Positions 36,312 to 45,118 of a DNA stretch of 64,000 nt are shown piece after piece (the first letter of the stretch is position 1; the number at the start of each line of letters is the position of its first letter). The position numbers and the translations under genes are program-made. Where the stretch lies: positions 270,801-334,800 of the forward strand of contig CAMTUH010000004.1 in the NCBI GenBank assembly GCA_947084935.1. The letters are read 5' to 3'. A model generated the notes under the pieces. That model searched no databases and had not been told where the DNA came from. It was given only the letters and a program-made list of their open reading frames with translations. This DNA is from CAMTUH01 sp947084935 (GTDB lineage Bacteria > Pseudomonadota > Gammaproteobacteria > Coxiellales > Coxiellaceae).

Positions 36312-36460
36312 GGCAATCGCACTGAATTTTGGACTCCGTCATTGCGAGGCGCCGTCAGGCGCCGCGGCAATCCAGAATTAATTAATCCTGGGTTGCTTCG
36401 TCGCCCCGGATCAAGGTCCGGGGCTCCTCGCAACGACGGGGAAGATTGAGTGCAATTGCC
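36312..36460. repeat. Nested palindrome containing a GTCATTGCGAG-family repeat
   Basis: Outer arms GGCAATCGCACTGAATTTT (from 36312) and GAGTGCAATTGCC (to 36460) enclose a GTCATTGCGAG repeat (36338-36437). The core AATCCAGAATTAATTAATCC is the same as at 12824-12934. Confidence 0.75.
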
Positions 36461-36523
36461 ATAACCCTGGCCTGACCTCAGCATTTGCTGATTTTCTTAA
36501 AAAAATAAGATACCATGATCCCG

Positions 36524-36560
36524 TCAAATAAGTTTTTGTGCATTCGTGAGGGGCTGCGCG
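36524..36560 (+). repeat. Half copy of the TCAAATAAGTTTTTGTGC repeat forming the yciB leader
   Basis: TCAAATAAGTTTTTGTGC followed by TTCGTGAGGGG matches the left arm of the repeat at 31749. It ends at the yciB start, and its GAGGGG sits about 9 bases before the ATG, so the repeat seems to supply the ribosome binding site. Confidence 0.7.
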
Positions 36561-36561
36561 C

Positions 36562-37116
36562 ATGAAATTTCTCTTTGATTACTTTCCCATCTTCTGCTTT
36601 TTCATCGCTTTTAAACTGTGGGGAATTTACGTCGCCACCGCCGTTGCGATGGCCACTTCATTTTTGCAACTGCTGCTGTATTGGCTGCGGCACCGCCGAT
36701 TTGAAAAATTGCACGTCATTACGTTTATTTTCATCTTCATTCTCGGCGGCTTCACCCTCATTTTTCATAAACCGATTTTCATCCAATGGAAACCAACCAT
36801 TGTCTACTGGATTTTTACACTCGTACTCTTGGGCAGCCATTGGATCGGTAAAAAACCGCTGTTACACCGCATGCTCAATGAAAAAATTACGCTTTCCATG
36901 AAAGTCTGGAGTCGCCTCAACTTCAGTTGGGCTCTGTTCTTTTTATTCTTAGGCTTTCTCAATCTGTACGTCGTATACCACTTTGACACAAATACCTGGG
37001 TTAATTTCAAGTTATTTGGTACTTTGGCGCTGACGCTGGTGTTCATCTTCGCACAAGCTTTTTACATCATGAAACAGATGAAAGACGTCAAAAATCAAGT
37101 AGTGAATAAACCATAA
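36562..37116 (+). CDS. yciB: Inner-membrane septation protein YciB
   Basis: Also called IspZ; a small polytopic membrane protein linked to septation and envelope integrity. The 184-residue product starts MKFLFDYFPIFCFFIAFK, the family start, and has five or so membrane segments with GFLNLYVVYHFDTNTWVNFK near the end. It overlaps yciI by one base. Its leader is a repeat-derived sequence. Confidence 0.94.
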   Translation: MKFLFDYFPIFCFFIAFKLWGIYVATAVAMATSFLQLLLYWLRHRRFEKLHVITFIFIFILGGFTLIFHKPIFIQWKPTIVYWIFTLVLLGSHWIGKKPLLHRMLNEKITLSMKVWSRLNFSWALFFLFLGFLNLYVVYHFDTNTWVNFKLFGTLALTLVFIFAQAFYIMKQMKDVKNQVVNKP

Positions 37117-37415
37117 TGTATTACGCCATTTATTGTGAAGATGTAGAAGACAGTTTAGAACGTCGACGCAGCGTTCGCGAAGCACACCTGAAGCGATTAG
37201 AATCTTTGAAAAAAGCTGGCCGACTGTTGATTGCGGGCCCTTTGTTGAATGAAGACAACGAAAATCCTATCGTCGGCGGAATTAAAGGATCCCTCATCGT
37301 GGCGGAATTTAACAATTTAGAACACGCCAAAGAGTGGGCCGCTGCGGATCCGTACGTTACCGCGGATATCTACGCACGCGTCACCGTTTGTCCTTTTAAG
37401 CCCGTGCTCCCATGA
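37116..37415 (+). CDS. yciI: YciI-family protein
   Basis: A dimeric alpha-beta barrel protein of about 99 residues: MYYAIYCEDVEDSLERR, RPAHLxRL-like REAHLKRLESLKKAGRLLIAGP and the AKEWAAADPYVTA block. The conserved His and Asp of the family are present. The biochemical role is unclear. It lies between yciB and bolA with overlaps on both sides. Confidence 0.92.
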   Translation: MYYAIYCEDVEDSLERRRSVREAHLKRLESLKKAGRLLIAGPLLNEDNENPIVGGIKGSLIVAEFNNLEHAKEWAAADPYVTADIYARVTVCPFKPVLP

Positions 37416-37681
37416 CGATCATGACCGCCCGCATCCAACAGATTAAACAACGATTGCAGGACGCTTTTGAGCCGCAAAAACTCATCGTCATTGACGAAAG
37501 TGAAAAACACGTAAATCATCCCGGCGCAAAGGAAGGCCACGGACATTTTTCAATAGAAATCGTTTCTCATCATTTCCGTGATAAAACACCCATGGAACGC
37601 CATCGACTCATCTACCAAGCACTCGGATCACTGATGCAAACCGACATCCACGCCGTGCGGATTAACGCAAAAGCAAAATAA
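37412..37681 (+). CDS. bolA: BolA/IbaG-family protein
   Basis: The 89-residue product has the BolA fold: IKQRLQDAFEPQKLIVIDES, the HVNHPGAKEGHGHF loop and RHRLIYQALGSLMQTDIHAVRI. BolA proteins pair with monothiol glutaredoxins to handle Fe-S clusters and influence cell shape. It overlaps yciI by four bases, giving a three-gene operon with yciB. Confidence 0.93.
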   Translation: MTIMTARIQQIKQRLQDAFEPQKLIVIDESEKHVNHPGAKEGHGHFSIEIVSHHFRDKTPMERHRLIYQALGSLMQTDIHAVRINAKAK

Positions 37682-37699
37682 TATCCCAAAAAATGTAGG

Positions 37700-37796
37700 T
37701 TAGACTGAGTTTTGGGTGTTATAAAGCGCAAATAAAGCGCAGTCGGGCGGAGCCCGACGAGCCATTGCGCGGTATAACACCCAAAACTCAGTCTAA
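37700..37796. repeat. Perfect-arm inverted repeat, TTAGACTGAG family
   Basis: TTAGACTGAGTTTTGGGTG plus TTATA on the left is exactly mirrored by TATAA plus CACCCAAAACTCAGTCTAA on the right. The middle holds a second hairpin (GTCGGGCGGAGCCCGAC). The right arm encodes the last residues and stop of the MFS gene. Confidence 0.9.
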
Positions 37797-39083
37797 CACT
37801 TCAGAAGAAGACAACAACCCAAACGGCCGACAATACGTTTCCGGTAAATAAAAAGTTAAAAACACGGCAGCCAGCAAACTCAACGGCAAAATCGCCAATG
37901 CCAATTGATAATTCCACGTGTAAAGGGTAATCGGCGCTGCACCTGTTTTCCAGCTTAAATTTAACAGAAAACCCATCAATGAAATGGATGCGCCCGATAA
38001 CATCACGATCATATTCGTCGTCCCAATTGCCGTTCCCACCAAAATAGTGGGGCTCAACTCGCGACTGATTGAAAACACGAGTACTTGCGCGCTGGAAAAT
38101 AAACCGAAAATAAATAAAATAACGAATAAAGTTTGAATATGTAAATTAGGCACATAAAGTACGATCGATAAAAGAATGGCAGTAACCGTAGCAGATAGGG
38201 TTAAGGGAAGCCGCCGCGTTTTAACGGCATCAGAGATCAACCCCACAAAAGGCGCACCACACACCCAACCCAAAAAAACCATGGAAACCGCATCAGCAGC
38301 AACAGCTTTTGATACGTGATACGCCGTCATGAGGTAAGGAATTCCCCACGTTTCCGCAAATCCTAACATGGGAATATAAAGCAAGCATCCCACCACGCAA
38401 TTAACCCAGACGTGCGGATTGCGTAGCAAATGAAAAAGACCCGCGCAACCCTCTCGTAACGTGGATAATAATTTTGGTTTTTGCAGAACATGTTCACGTT
38501 GCTTTAATCGAGCCAATAAAAACATGAAAGTCCCCAAAACCACTCCAACCAAAGCAAGGCCATAAATCGTTAACCGCCATCCGTGGTGATCAATGAATGA
38601 AGTTAATAACACATCTCCAACCAATCCTCCTAACGTGCCAATCGAAACGGTTATTCCGGTAATAAAAGCAAATTGATTCGCCGGCAACCAAATGCTGGCA
38701 ATTTTCAATGCGCCCACAAAGGCAAACGCGGAACCGAATCCCATTAAAATACGTCCTAATAGCGCCGCTGTTACACTGTCTGCAGAAGCAAACCAATAAC
38801 AACCCAAGGCACACGTGAGCAATGCTAACGTCAGCAATCGCCGGGGACCAAAACGATCGAAAAAAATTCCCACCAACAATTGAAGCGGAACGTATACGTA
38901 ATAATAAATACCACTCAGATTACCCAGCGTAACGGCATTCAGGTGGTACACCGTAAGCAGCTGGGAAGTCATCACGCTCGGAATGATGCGCAAGAAGTAA
39001 GTGTACGAGTAGAAAACTCCCGCCAGGATAAAAACAACCCAGGGCCAAATAGCCCAATTCCAAGAGGAGCGTTTATGATACAT
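37788..39083 (-). CDS. MFS transporter
   Basis: Twelve-segment major facilitator protein of about 431 residues from MYHKRSSWNWAIWPWVV (39083); the longer frame uses a TTG five codons upstream. The loop 2-3 motif is FDRFGPRRLL, and MGFGSAFAFVGALKIASIWLP resembles nitrate/sugar-phosphate-type carriers. Substrate unknown. The last codons (VLD and the TGA) come from a palindromic repeat, so the original C-terminus may have been different. Confidence 0.88.
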   Translation of the reverse strand: MYHKRSSWNWAIWPWVVFILAGVFYSYTYFLRIIPSVMTSQLLTVYHLNAVTLGNLSGIYYYVYVPLQLLVGIFFDRFGPRRLLTLALLTCALGCYWFASADSVTAALLGRILMGFGSAFAFVGALKIASIWLPANQFAFITGITVSIGTLGGLVGDVLLTSFIDHHGWRLTIYGLALVGVVLGTFMFLLARLKQREHVLQKPKLLSTLREGCAGLFHLLRNPHVWVNCVVGCLLYIPMLGFAETWGIPYLMTAYHVSKAVAADAVSMVFLGWVCGAPFVGLISDAVKTRRLPLTLSATVTAILLSIVLYVPNLHIQTLFVILFIFGLFSSAQVLVFSISRELSPTILVGTAIGTTNMIVMLSGASISLMGFLLNLSWKTGAAPITLYTWNYQLALAILPLSLLAAVFLTFYLPETYCRPFGLLSSSEVLD

Positions 39084-39252
39084 ATTAGCCGGACCCAAAA
39101 ATAAAATGGGTTAATCTTATCCGAAACGACCCCGAGAAAATAGCCCGGAGAGATTTTAAAGTAACTCACTGTTTTTAATGAATTTAATCACCATCTTGCG
39201 ATAGCCAATAAATTGCGTTATAGTTCCCCGCCTGACGCAAGGTGAGGAAAAC

Positions 39253-39501
39253 ATGCAAAAAAGTATACATCCGGCTTACAAAGAAATCGCAGTGACCTGC
39301 AGTTGCGGGCATACGTTTACCACCCGATCCACGTTGGGCCGCCCCCTTCACCTGGAAATTTGCTCCCACTGCCACCCTTTTTATACGGGTCAGCAAAAAA
39401 TCGTTGACACCGCCGGTCGCGTCGAGCGCTTCAATAAGAAATACGCCAAACACCGTGCGGTAAAAAGCGCTGCTGCAGAAGCAGATCAAAAAGATAAATA
39501 A
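39253..39501 (+). CDS. rpmE: 50S ribosomal protein L31 (zinc form)
   Basis: The 82-residue product starts MQKSIHPAYKEIAVTCSCGH and has the second cysteine pair CSHCHP, followed by the family DTAGRVERFNKKY block. The four-Cys type binds zinc. A GAGG ribosome binding site is present. Confidence 0.96.
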   Translation: MQKSIHPAYKEIAVTCSCGHTFTTRSTLGRPLHLEICSHCHPFYTGQQKIVDTAGRVERFNKKYAKHRAVKSAAAEADQKDK

Positions 39502-39504
39502 ACC

Positions 39505-39577
39505 GTAGCCTCGGTGAGTCTTACGAACCGAGGGATTAATTTTGAGTTCCTCGGTTCGCGGGGCTCACCGAGGCTAC
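39505..39577. repeat. GTAGCC-family palindrome overlapping the end of dusA
   Basis: GTAGCCTCGGTGAG is perfectly mirrored by CTCACCGAGGCTAC, with inner ACCGAGG/CCTCGGT arms. It starts right after the rpmE stop, and its right part encodes the last dozen residues and the stop of dusA. Confidence 0.85.
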
Positions 39578-40546
39578 AGTCATTGGCAAAACATACCGCA
39601 AGGCTTCTTCAATCACAGAAATTCCTGCGCGCGGCTGATGGACGTGTTCGGTTAAATGCCGACGCCACAGTCGAGCGCCGCGGTATCCTGAAAACATTCC
39701 GTGTAAATGACGCACTAAGTGATGTATTTTAATCCCCGCGTGTGTTTGTTGCGCAATATAAGGCAAATACCGCTGCACAATAAAATGCGGCGACACGGCA
39801 CTCTGTTCGTCATGAAAATAAATTTGATCGAATGATTCAAGCAGCAAAGGATTGCGATACGCTTCGCGGCCAACCATAACGCCGTCCACAAAATTCAAAT
39901 GCGTATCGATCTGACCGCGGGTCGTTATACCGCCATTGATAATAATTTCTAACTGCGGAAAATCCTGTTTCAAACGATAGACAGTCGAATAACACAACGG
40001 CGGCACGTGCCGATTTTCTCTCGGACTCAATCCTTTTAACCACGCTTTTCGCGCGTGAATAATAAAAACACCACAGCCCGCTGCCGACACCGTTTTTACA
40101 AAATGATGAAGCGCTTCATAGTGATCGTAATCATCAACTCCGATTCGGGTTTTCACGGTAATGGGAATACGAACCGCGTTTCGCATACGATCCACACAAT
40201 CAGCCACCAACTCAGGCGATTTCATCAAACACGCACCGAATTGTCCTGCGCTGACTCGGCTACTGGGGCAGCCGACATTTACATTAATTTCGTCGTATCC
40301 CAGCGCTTCACCCATTTTGGCGCAATCGGCTAAATCGTCCGGAACAGAACCACCCAACTGCAATCCGATGGGATGCTCTTCTTTCCCAAAAGTTAACAGC
40401 TCAAATTTATGGCCTTTTAACAGCGCCCACGTAGTCACCATTTCCGTATACAGCATCACGCGCTCACTGATGAGGCGAATCAATTGACGAAAATGCCGAT
40501 CGGTACAGCCCATCATGGGGGCAATGGAAATGAGACGGTTAATCAT
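39536..40546 (-). CDS. dusA: tRNA-dihydrouridine synthase A
   Basis: A flavoenzyme reducing uridines in the tRNA D-loop. The 336-residue product starts MINRLISIAPMMGCTDRHFR and has the catalytic Cys in NVGCPSSRVSAGQFGACLM, plus ARKAWLKGLSPRENR and NGGI for FMN binding. These are DusA hallmarks. The C-terminal residues after PMTVASV are encoded by a palindromic repeat. Confidence 0.95.
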   Translation of the reverse strand: MINRLISIAPMMGCTDRHFRQLIRLISERVMLYTEMVTTWALLKGHKFELLTFGKEEHPIGLQLGGSVPDDLADCAKMGEALGYDEINVNVGCPSSRVSAGQFGACLMKSPELVADCVDRMRNAVRIPITVKTRIGVDDYDHYEALHHFVKTVSAAGCGVFIIHARKAWLKGLSPRENRHVPPLCYSTVYRLKQDFPQLEIIINGGITTRGQIDTHLNFVDGVMVGREAYRNPLLLESFDQIYFHDEQSAVSPHFIVQRYLPYIAQQTHAGIKIHHLVRHLHGMFSGYRGARLWRRHLTEHVHQPRAGISVIEEALRYVLPMTVASVSPANRGTQN

Positions 40547-40555
40547 ACGCCCAAC

Positions 40556-40993
40556 CTACCCCAACTGCTGACGCAAATGTTCCTCCAAAGATTTCTCATC
40601 GTCCTTTGTATAGTCCTTTTCGACCACGTGAGTAATCACTTTCTGCAGCGGGGCGCGAAGGTTTTTGTTAACCAACCCATGAAAAGACGGCGGCACCACC
40701 AGAATTAACTCTTCATAAAGATTTCCCACGCGACCCGTTTCGAGGTCTTCCACCACTTCCCGAGCGAAAGTTTCCGCTTCGTATTTTTTGGGATCCGTGG
40801 GCTCTACAAAGCTCCCATGCTGAAAATTTCCCAACTTATCGGACGCAATCTCCAAGTCGCGTTTACGGCTTTCGGGATGCGTAAACTCTTTTATTAAAGA
40901 AAGCTTTTCTTTTCCATTGATAAATTTCATTTTATTCACTGCAAATATTTTTGCCTTGCTCGCATTGGCGACTAAAATCCACGTCATTGCCAT
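40556..40993 (-). CDS. Host-attachment / baeRF-family protein
   Basis: The 145-residue product has the pattern TWILVANASKAKIF, HPESRKRDLEIASD and the C-terminal LILVVPPSFHGLVNKNLR, which matches the family named host attachment protein (first described in Agrobacterium) and related to archaeo-eukaryotic release factor 1 domains. Function in this organism is unknown. It lies between purF and dusA on the same strand. Confidence 0.8.
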   Translation of the reverse strand: MAMTWILVANASKAKIFAVNKMKFINGKEKLSLIKEFTHPESRKRDLEIASDKLGNFQHGSFVEPTDPKKYEAETFAREVVEDLETGRVGNLYEELILVVPPSFHGLVNKNLRAPLQKVITHVVEKDYTKDDEKSLEEHLRQQLG

Positions 40994-41010
40994 AAAGTTG
41001 CTCCTTAAGA

Positions 41011-42531
41011 TTAAAAAAGGTAATTGGTGATCCCTCTAAAGGGCTGCTTACGTTTATTTTCTTTTGCGCTGTCGCTCCGCAACGCGGCCAATTCAGATAA
41101 ATATCCTTTCGTAATATTTCCCGCAATATAATTGCCAGTAAAAATCGAGTCCTCGAATCGTTTAATTTTTTGAGATTCCGAAGGCGCGGCATTATTAATT
41201 GCTTCATAAACGCTTTTTAAATCCAGGTAGATCAACCAATCCGCGCGAATAAGTCGCGCTATCTCATCAACACTGTTATCGCCAGCGATTAATTCAACGG
41301 CAGTTGGTGTGTCAATGCCGTACACGTTCGGATAACGCACCTCCGGTGCGGCTGATGCAAAATAGACTTTTTTCGCACCCGCATGGCGTGCCATTTGAAT
41401 AATCTCTTTTGAAGTGGTTCCGCGAACAATTGAATCATCAACCAATAAAACGTTTTTCCCGGAAAATTCTGCACGAATGGCATTTAACTTTAATTGCACA
41501 GAGCTGCGTCGCATCGCTTGCCCCGACATAATAAACGTACGCCCGATATAACGATTTTTTACAAATCCTTCTGAATAAGGGATCCCCAAACATTGGGCTA
41601 GCGCCAATGCTGAGGTACGACTCGTGTCCGGAATAGGAATAACCACATCGATATCGTGATTCGGCCGTTCGTGCAAAATCTTTTTAGCCAGCGCCTCGCC
41701 CATTCCCAAGCGGGCTTGATAAACAGGAATCCCATCAATGATGGAATCGGGGCGCGCCAGATAGATGTATTCAAAAATACACGGCGAGCGACTGACTTTC
41801 TCAACGCATTGACGACGGTGCACCTTTCCCTCACGATCAAAATAAATGACTTCGCCAGGGCCAACGTCACCCACTAATTCAAACCCCAACGCATCAAGCG
41901 CAATGCTTTCAGAAGCCAGCATATATTCCCGCTTCTGCTTGTTTTTTCGCACTCCGTACACCAAAGGACGAATCCCGTGCGGATCTCGAAATCCCACAAT
42001 ACCGTAACCGTTGATCATCATCACGGCGGCAAAAGCTCCTTGAACCCGCGCATAAACTTTAGCAAGTGCTTCAAATAATTGATTGGGCGTCAGCGTGGGG
42101 CCGCCCACTCGCTGCAATTCGTGCGCCACGACATTCAACAAAATTTCCGAATCCGATGTCGTATTGAGGTGACGCAAATCCGTGCGAATTAAATCTTTCG
42201 TTAATGACTTCACGTTGGTGAGATTTCCGTTATGCACCAAACTCAATCCATACGGTGAATTAACATAAAAGGGCTGCGATTCTGCTGGGCTGTCCGATCC
42301 CGCCGTGGGATAACGTACGTGTCCGATGCCGATGTTACCTAACAAACAAATCATGTGACGCTGACGCACCGCGTCACGCAACAAGCCATTGGCTTTGCGC
42401 AAAAACACGCGATCTCCATCGGAAGTCATGATGCCCGCCGCGTCTTGACCACGGTGTTGAATAATCGTCAAGGCATCGTAGAGATCCTGATTTACCGGTC
42501 GCGTTGCAATGATACCGACGATGCCACACAT
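41011..42531 (-). CDS. purF: Amidophosphoribosyltransferase
   Basis: PurF makes phosphoribosylamine, the first committed step of purine synthesis. MCGIVGIIATRPVNQDLYDAL places catalytic Cys2 at the N-terminus after Met removal. The phosphoribosyltransferase motif is VLLVDDSIVRGTTSKEI. 506 residues, full length. Last gene of the fimV-to-purF run. Confidence 0.97.
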   Translation of the reverse strand: MCGIVGIIATRPVNQDLYDALTIIQHRGQDAAGIMTSDGDRVFLRKANGLLRDAVRQRHMICLLGNIGIGHVRYPTAGSDSPAESQPFYVNSPYGLSLVHNGNLTNVKSLTKDLIRTDLRHLNTTSDSEILLNVVAHELQRVGGPTLTPNQLFEALAKVYARVQGAFAAVMMINGYGIVGFRDPHGIRPLVYGVRKNKQKREYMLASESIALDALGFELVGDVGPGEVIYFDREGKVHRRQCVEKVSRSPCIFEYIYLARPDSIIDGIPVYQARLGMGEALAKKILHERPNHDIDVVIPIPDTSRTSALALAQCLGIPYSEGFVKNRYIGRTFIMSGQAMRRSSVQLKLNAIRAEFSGKNVLLVDDSIVRGTTSKEIIQMARHAGAKKVYFASAAPEVRYPNVYGIDTPTAVELIAGDNSVDEIARLIRADWLIYLDLKSVYEAINNAAPSESQKIKRFEDSIFTGNYIAGNITKGYLSELAALRSDSAKENKRKQPFRGITNYLF

Positions 42532-42533
42532 AC

Positions 42534-43088
42534 TTACAGAGTACCTCCCGCGATCACGTTATTGTCATCATTGTCTCGCACCCATTGAGAGAGATTCTTT
42601 AATTGCTGCGGTAAAAAGGTATTTAACCAAGCAACCAGTGGTTTAAATTCTGGAGCCAAACGCGACTGAGCCAAACCACTTCCTTCCTTTTTCATTCCCA
42701 CGTTTACAAACATCAATAATAAAGCCACGATCAACACACCGCGCGCAAATCCAAAGAAAAAACCCAACGCACGATCCGTTAAACTCAAGCCCGTTTTATC
42801 CACCAATTTGTGGAGCACTACATTAATTAAAATGCCGATCACAAACACAACACCGAAAATCACGATAAATGCTGCAATATATCTTATTTTGGGAGAAGCG
42901 ATCCATTGAGTTAACAGCGGTTGAACGTCATCAGAAAATTTCAATGCCAGTAACGCGCCAATGATCCACACCACCAACGATACGGCTTCACGCAAGAATC
43001 CGCGAAACAAACTAATTATTGTCGACAACAGAACAATAGTGATAATGGTAAAATCCATCCAATTAAAATAATGTGCCGAAAATGTCAT
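42534..43088 (-). CDS. cvpA: CvpA family membrane protein
   Basis: The 184-residue product has four membrane segments and the DFTIITIVLLSTIISLFRGFLREAVSLV core (in part) typical of CvpA, plus DRALGFFFGFARGVLIV. CvpA is needed for colicin V export and envelope stress tolerance in E. coli. It lies two bases before purF and overlaps the SPOR gene. Confidence 0.93.
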   Translation of the reverse strand: MTFSAHYFNWMDFTIITIVLLSTIISLFRGFLREAVSLVVWIIGALLALKFSDDVQPLLTQWIASPKIRYIAAFIVIFGVVFVIGILINVVLHKLVDKTGLSLTDRALGFFFGFARGVLIVALLLMFVNVGMKKEGSGLAQSRLAPEFKPLVAWLNTFLPQQLKNLSQWVRDNDDNNVIAGGTL

Positions 43089-43849
43089 ATTGGATATTTC
43101 TTAATAACACCGGTTAAATGCAGCTGTTGCTTTAATTGTTGTTGAAGGCGCTTTAATCGATCCAAATTGATGTCGGGACCCACGTAAACCCGGGTGACCG
43201 CGCGCGCATTCGCCTGACCGTCGCGTGTAAAAACCTCAAATCCCTTGGCACGCAATTGTTTCACCAAACGGTTAGCGTAATCACCCCCCTTAGCATAACT
43301 CGCAATTTGCAGCGCCCAAGCTTGGGGCACGGTTGCCGATAAGGCAACGTGCGTGGATCTAGGTGTCGACGATACCGGTTGCGTTGAAAGCGATGTTTGA
43401 GTCGCGGGCGTTTGTGAATCCGCGGGTGCTTGCGCCAACCCGTTGGAAGCCGAAGGCTCAGCCGTCGCCGCCGAATCCAAAACAGCCGTTGCGACGTTTT
43501 GTACTTCCGCCAATTGAGTTTGTGGCGCAGGTGTCGTTGCTGGCGCGGGTTTAGTATTTAAAATTTTCTGAGTCACGTCGGGTGTTTGTTGCGCCACCGT
43601 CTTTATGGACGGTGATTGTGCATCCCCCGCGACATCGATTGGACTGTCGTCCGTTGCGTCGTTGTGCTGGCCAGCAATGGGTGGCAATTGTAATTGAACT
43701 TCGGGTTTCGCCGGCGCTTGAGGCGTTTCGGTGGATAATTGCAGATTCATCGACGGACGTGAATTATGAAATAATAAGGGTAAAAATATGGCGACGACGG
43801 CGAGTAACACGATGCCGCCAATAAGTCGTTGTTTTGTTTTAGCTTGCAT
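43085..43849 (-). CDS. dedD: SPOR-domain protein, DedD-like
   Basis: The 254-residue product has a short cytoplasmic start, one membrane segment (RLIGGIVLLAVVAIFLPLLF), a long Pro/Ala/Thr-rich linker and a C-terminal SPOR domain (AWALQIASYAKGGDYANRLV). SPOR domains bind denuded glycan at the septum. Same order as folC-dedD-cvpA-purF of other gammaproteobacteria. Confidence 0.93.
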   Translation of the reverse strand: MQAKTKQRLIGGIVLLAVVAIFLPLLFHNSRPSMNLQLSTETPQAPAKPEVQLQLPPIAGQHNDATDDSPIDVAGDAQSPSIKTVAQQTPDVTQKILNTKPAPATTPAPQTQLAEVQNVATAVLDSAATAEPSASNGLAQAPADSQTPATQTSLSTQPVSSTPRSTHVALSATVPQAWALQIASYAKGGDYANRLVKQLRAKGFEVFTRDGQANARAVTRVYVGPDINLDRLKRLQQQLKQQLHLTGVIKKYPI

Positions 43850-43861
43850 TTTATTCTCCCA

Positions 43862-45118
43862 TTAAAATAAGCTCTCAAGATATTGTTTCGCTATGCCTAC
43901 CGTGTAAAAAGAACCGAAAACAAGAATTCGGTCGTTCGAACAACACCGCTCTAAAGCCACAGCCAGTGCAGTCTCCACTGAGGCAAAATTATAACAGCAT
44001 TCCACGCCGTGTGTCGCTAAACACGTTGCTAAATCCGCCCCAGAGGCCCCTCGCGGAACGTTTAAGCTGGCCGTATACCACTCGCTAACCAGCGGAAGTA
44101 ACGGCGAAAGTGAGCCCTTAATATCCTTATCTTTTAACATACCAACGACGGCCAAGGTGCGACCTTCACTCGGTGCTCGACTTAATTGCTCAGCCAAATA
44201 AGTCGTCGCTTGAGGGTTATGCGCCACATCAAAAATGACCGGTACGGATCCCGCCGTCGCACGCTCCCACCGACCCGGCAAGCACGCGGTTTTTAATCCC
44301 CGAATGACGGCGTATTGCGTGACCGGCACGCGGGATTGCAAAAGATCCACCACCATCAAACTCATGGCGGCATTCTGCAATTTCAATTCGGGCAGGGGTA
44401 ATTGACAATAACTCAAGTGAGGACCCCGCCATTCCCAATTCGCACCAACTATTTTCACGGAGAATTGCTCACAAAATCCGTACCAGGGTGACTGCAAAGA
44501 CTGTGCTATTTCCCGTACCACGTTAGGCGGATTTGGATCACCACAAACTGCAGGCTTTCCCTCTCGAAAAATCCCGGCTTTTTCTCGTCCGATGGAATCG
44601 CGATCGGGCCCCAACCAATCCGTATGATCGATGGCGATGCTGGTAATCACCGCAACGTCTGAATTAACGATATTGACGGCATCCAAACGACCGCCCAAAC
44701 CCACTTCCAAAATAATGACGTCCAACGTTCGCCTTTGGCAAATCAACAAAGCAGCCAGCGTCGTGAATTCAAAAAAAGTCAGGGATTGATTACCGCGACT
44801 TTGTTCGATGCATTCAAACGCGTCGACGAATTCGTCGTCCGTGATCTCTTGGCCATTAATGCGAAGTCGCTCATTAAACCGCAATAAATGCGGGGACGTA
44901 TACGCCGCCACGCGGTATCCCGCGGCTAAATAAATACTTTCTAAAAATCGAACGACAGAACCCTTTCCATTCGTTCCACCCACCGTAATGACAGGGCAGG
45001 AGAATTTTTCCAAAGAATTTTTTTTTGCAATCGACGCGACGCGTTCCAATCCTAAATCGATTTCACGCGGATACAGAGAATTTAAATAGTCTAACCATTC
45101 AACAAAGGTTTTATTCAA
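43862..45118 (-). CDS. folC: Dihydrofolate synthase / folylpolyglutamate synthase
   Basis: FolC adds glutamate to dihydropteroate and folates. The 418-residue product has the P-loop GGTNGKGSVVRFLE, the TSPHLLRFNERLRING motif and FDVAHNPQA in the C-terminal domain. It overlaps the end of accD by four bases. Confidence 0.96.
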   Translation of the reverse strand: MNKTFVEWLDYLNSLYPREIDLGLERVASIAKKNSLEKFSCPVITVGGTNGKGSVVRFLESIYLAAGYRVAAYTSPHLLRFNERLRINGQEITDDEFVDAFECIEQSRGNQSLTFFEFTTLAALLICQRRTLDVIILEVGLGGRLDAVNIVNSDVAVITSIAIDHTDWLGPDRDSIGREKAGIFREGKPAVCGDPNPPNVVREIAQSLQSPWYGFCEQFSVKIVGANWEWRGPHLSYCQLPLPELKLQNAAMSLMVVDLLQSRVPVTQYAVIRGLKTACLPGRWERATAGSVPVIFDVAHNPQATTYLAEQLSRAPSEGRTLAVVGMLKDKDIKGSLSPLLPLVSEWYTASLNVPRGASGADLATCLATHGVECCYNFASVETALAVALERCCSNDRILVFGSFYTVGIAKQYLESLF

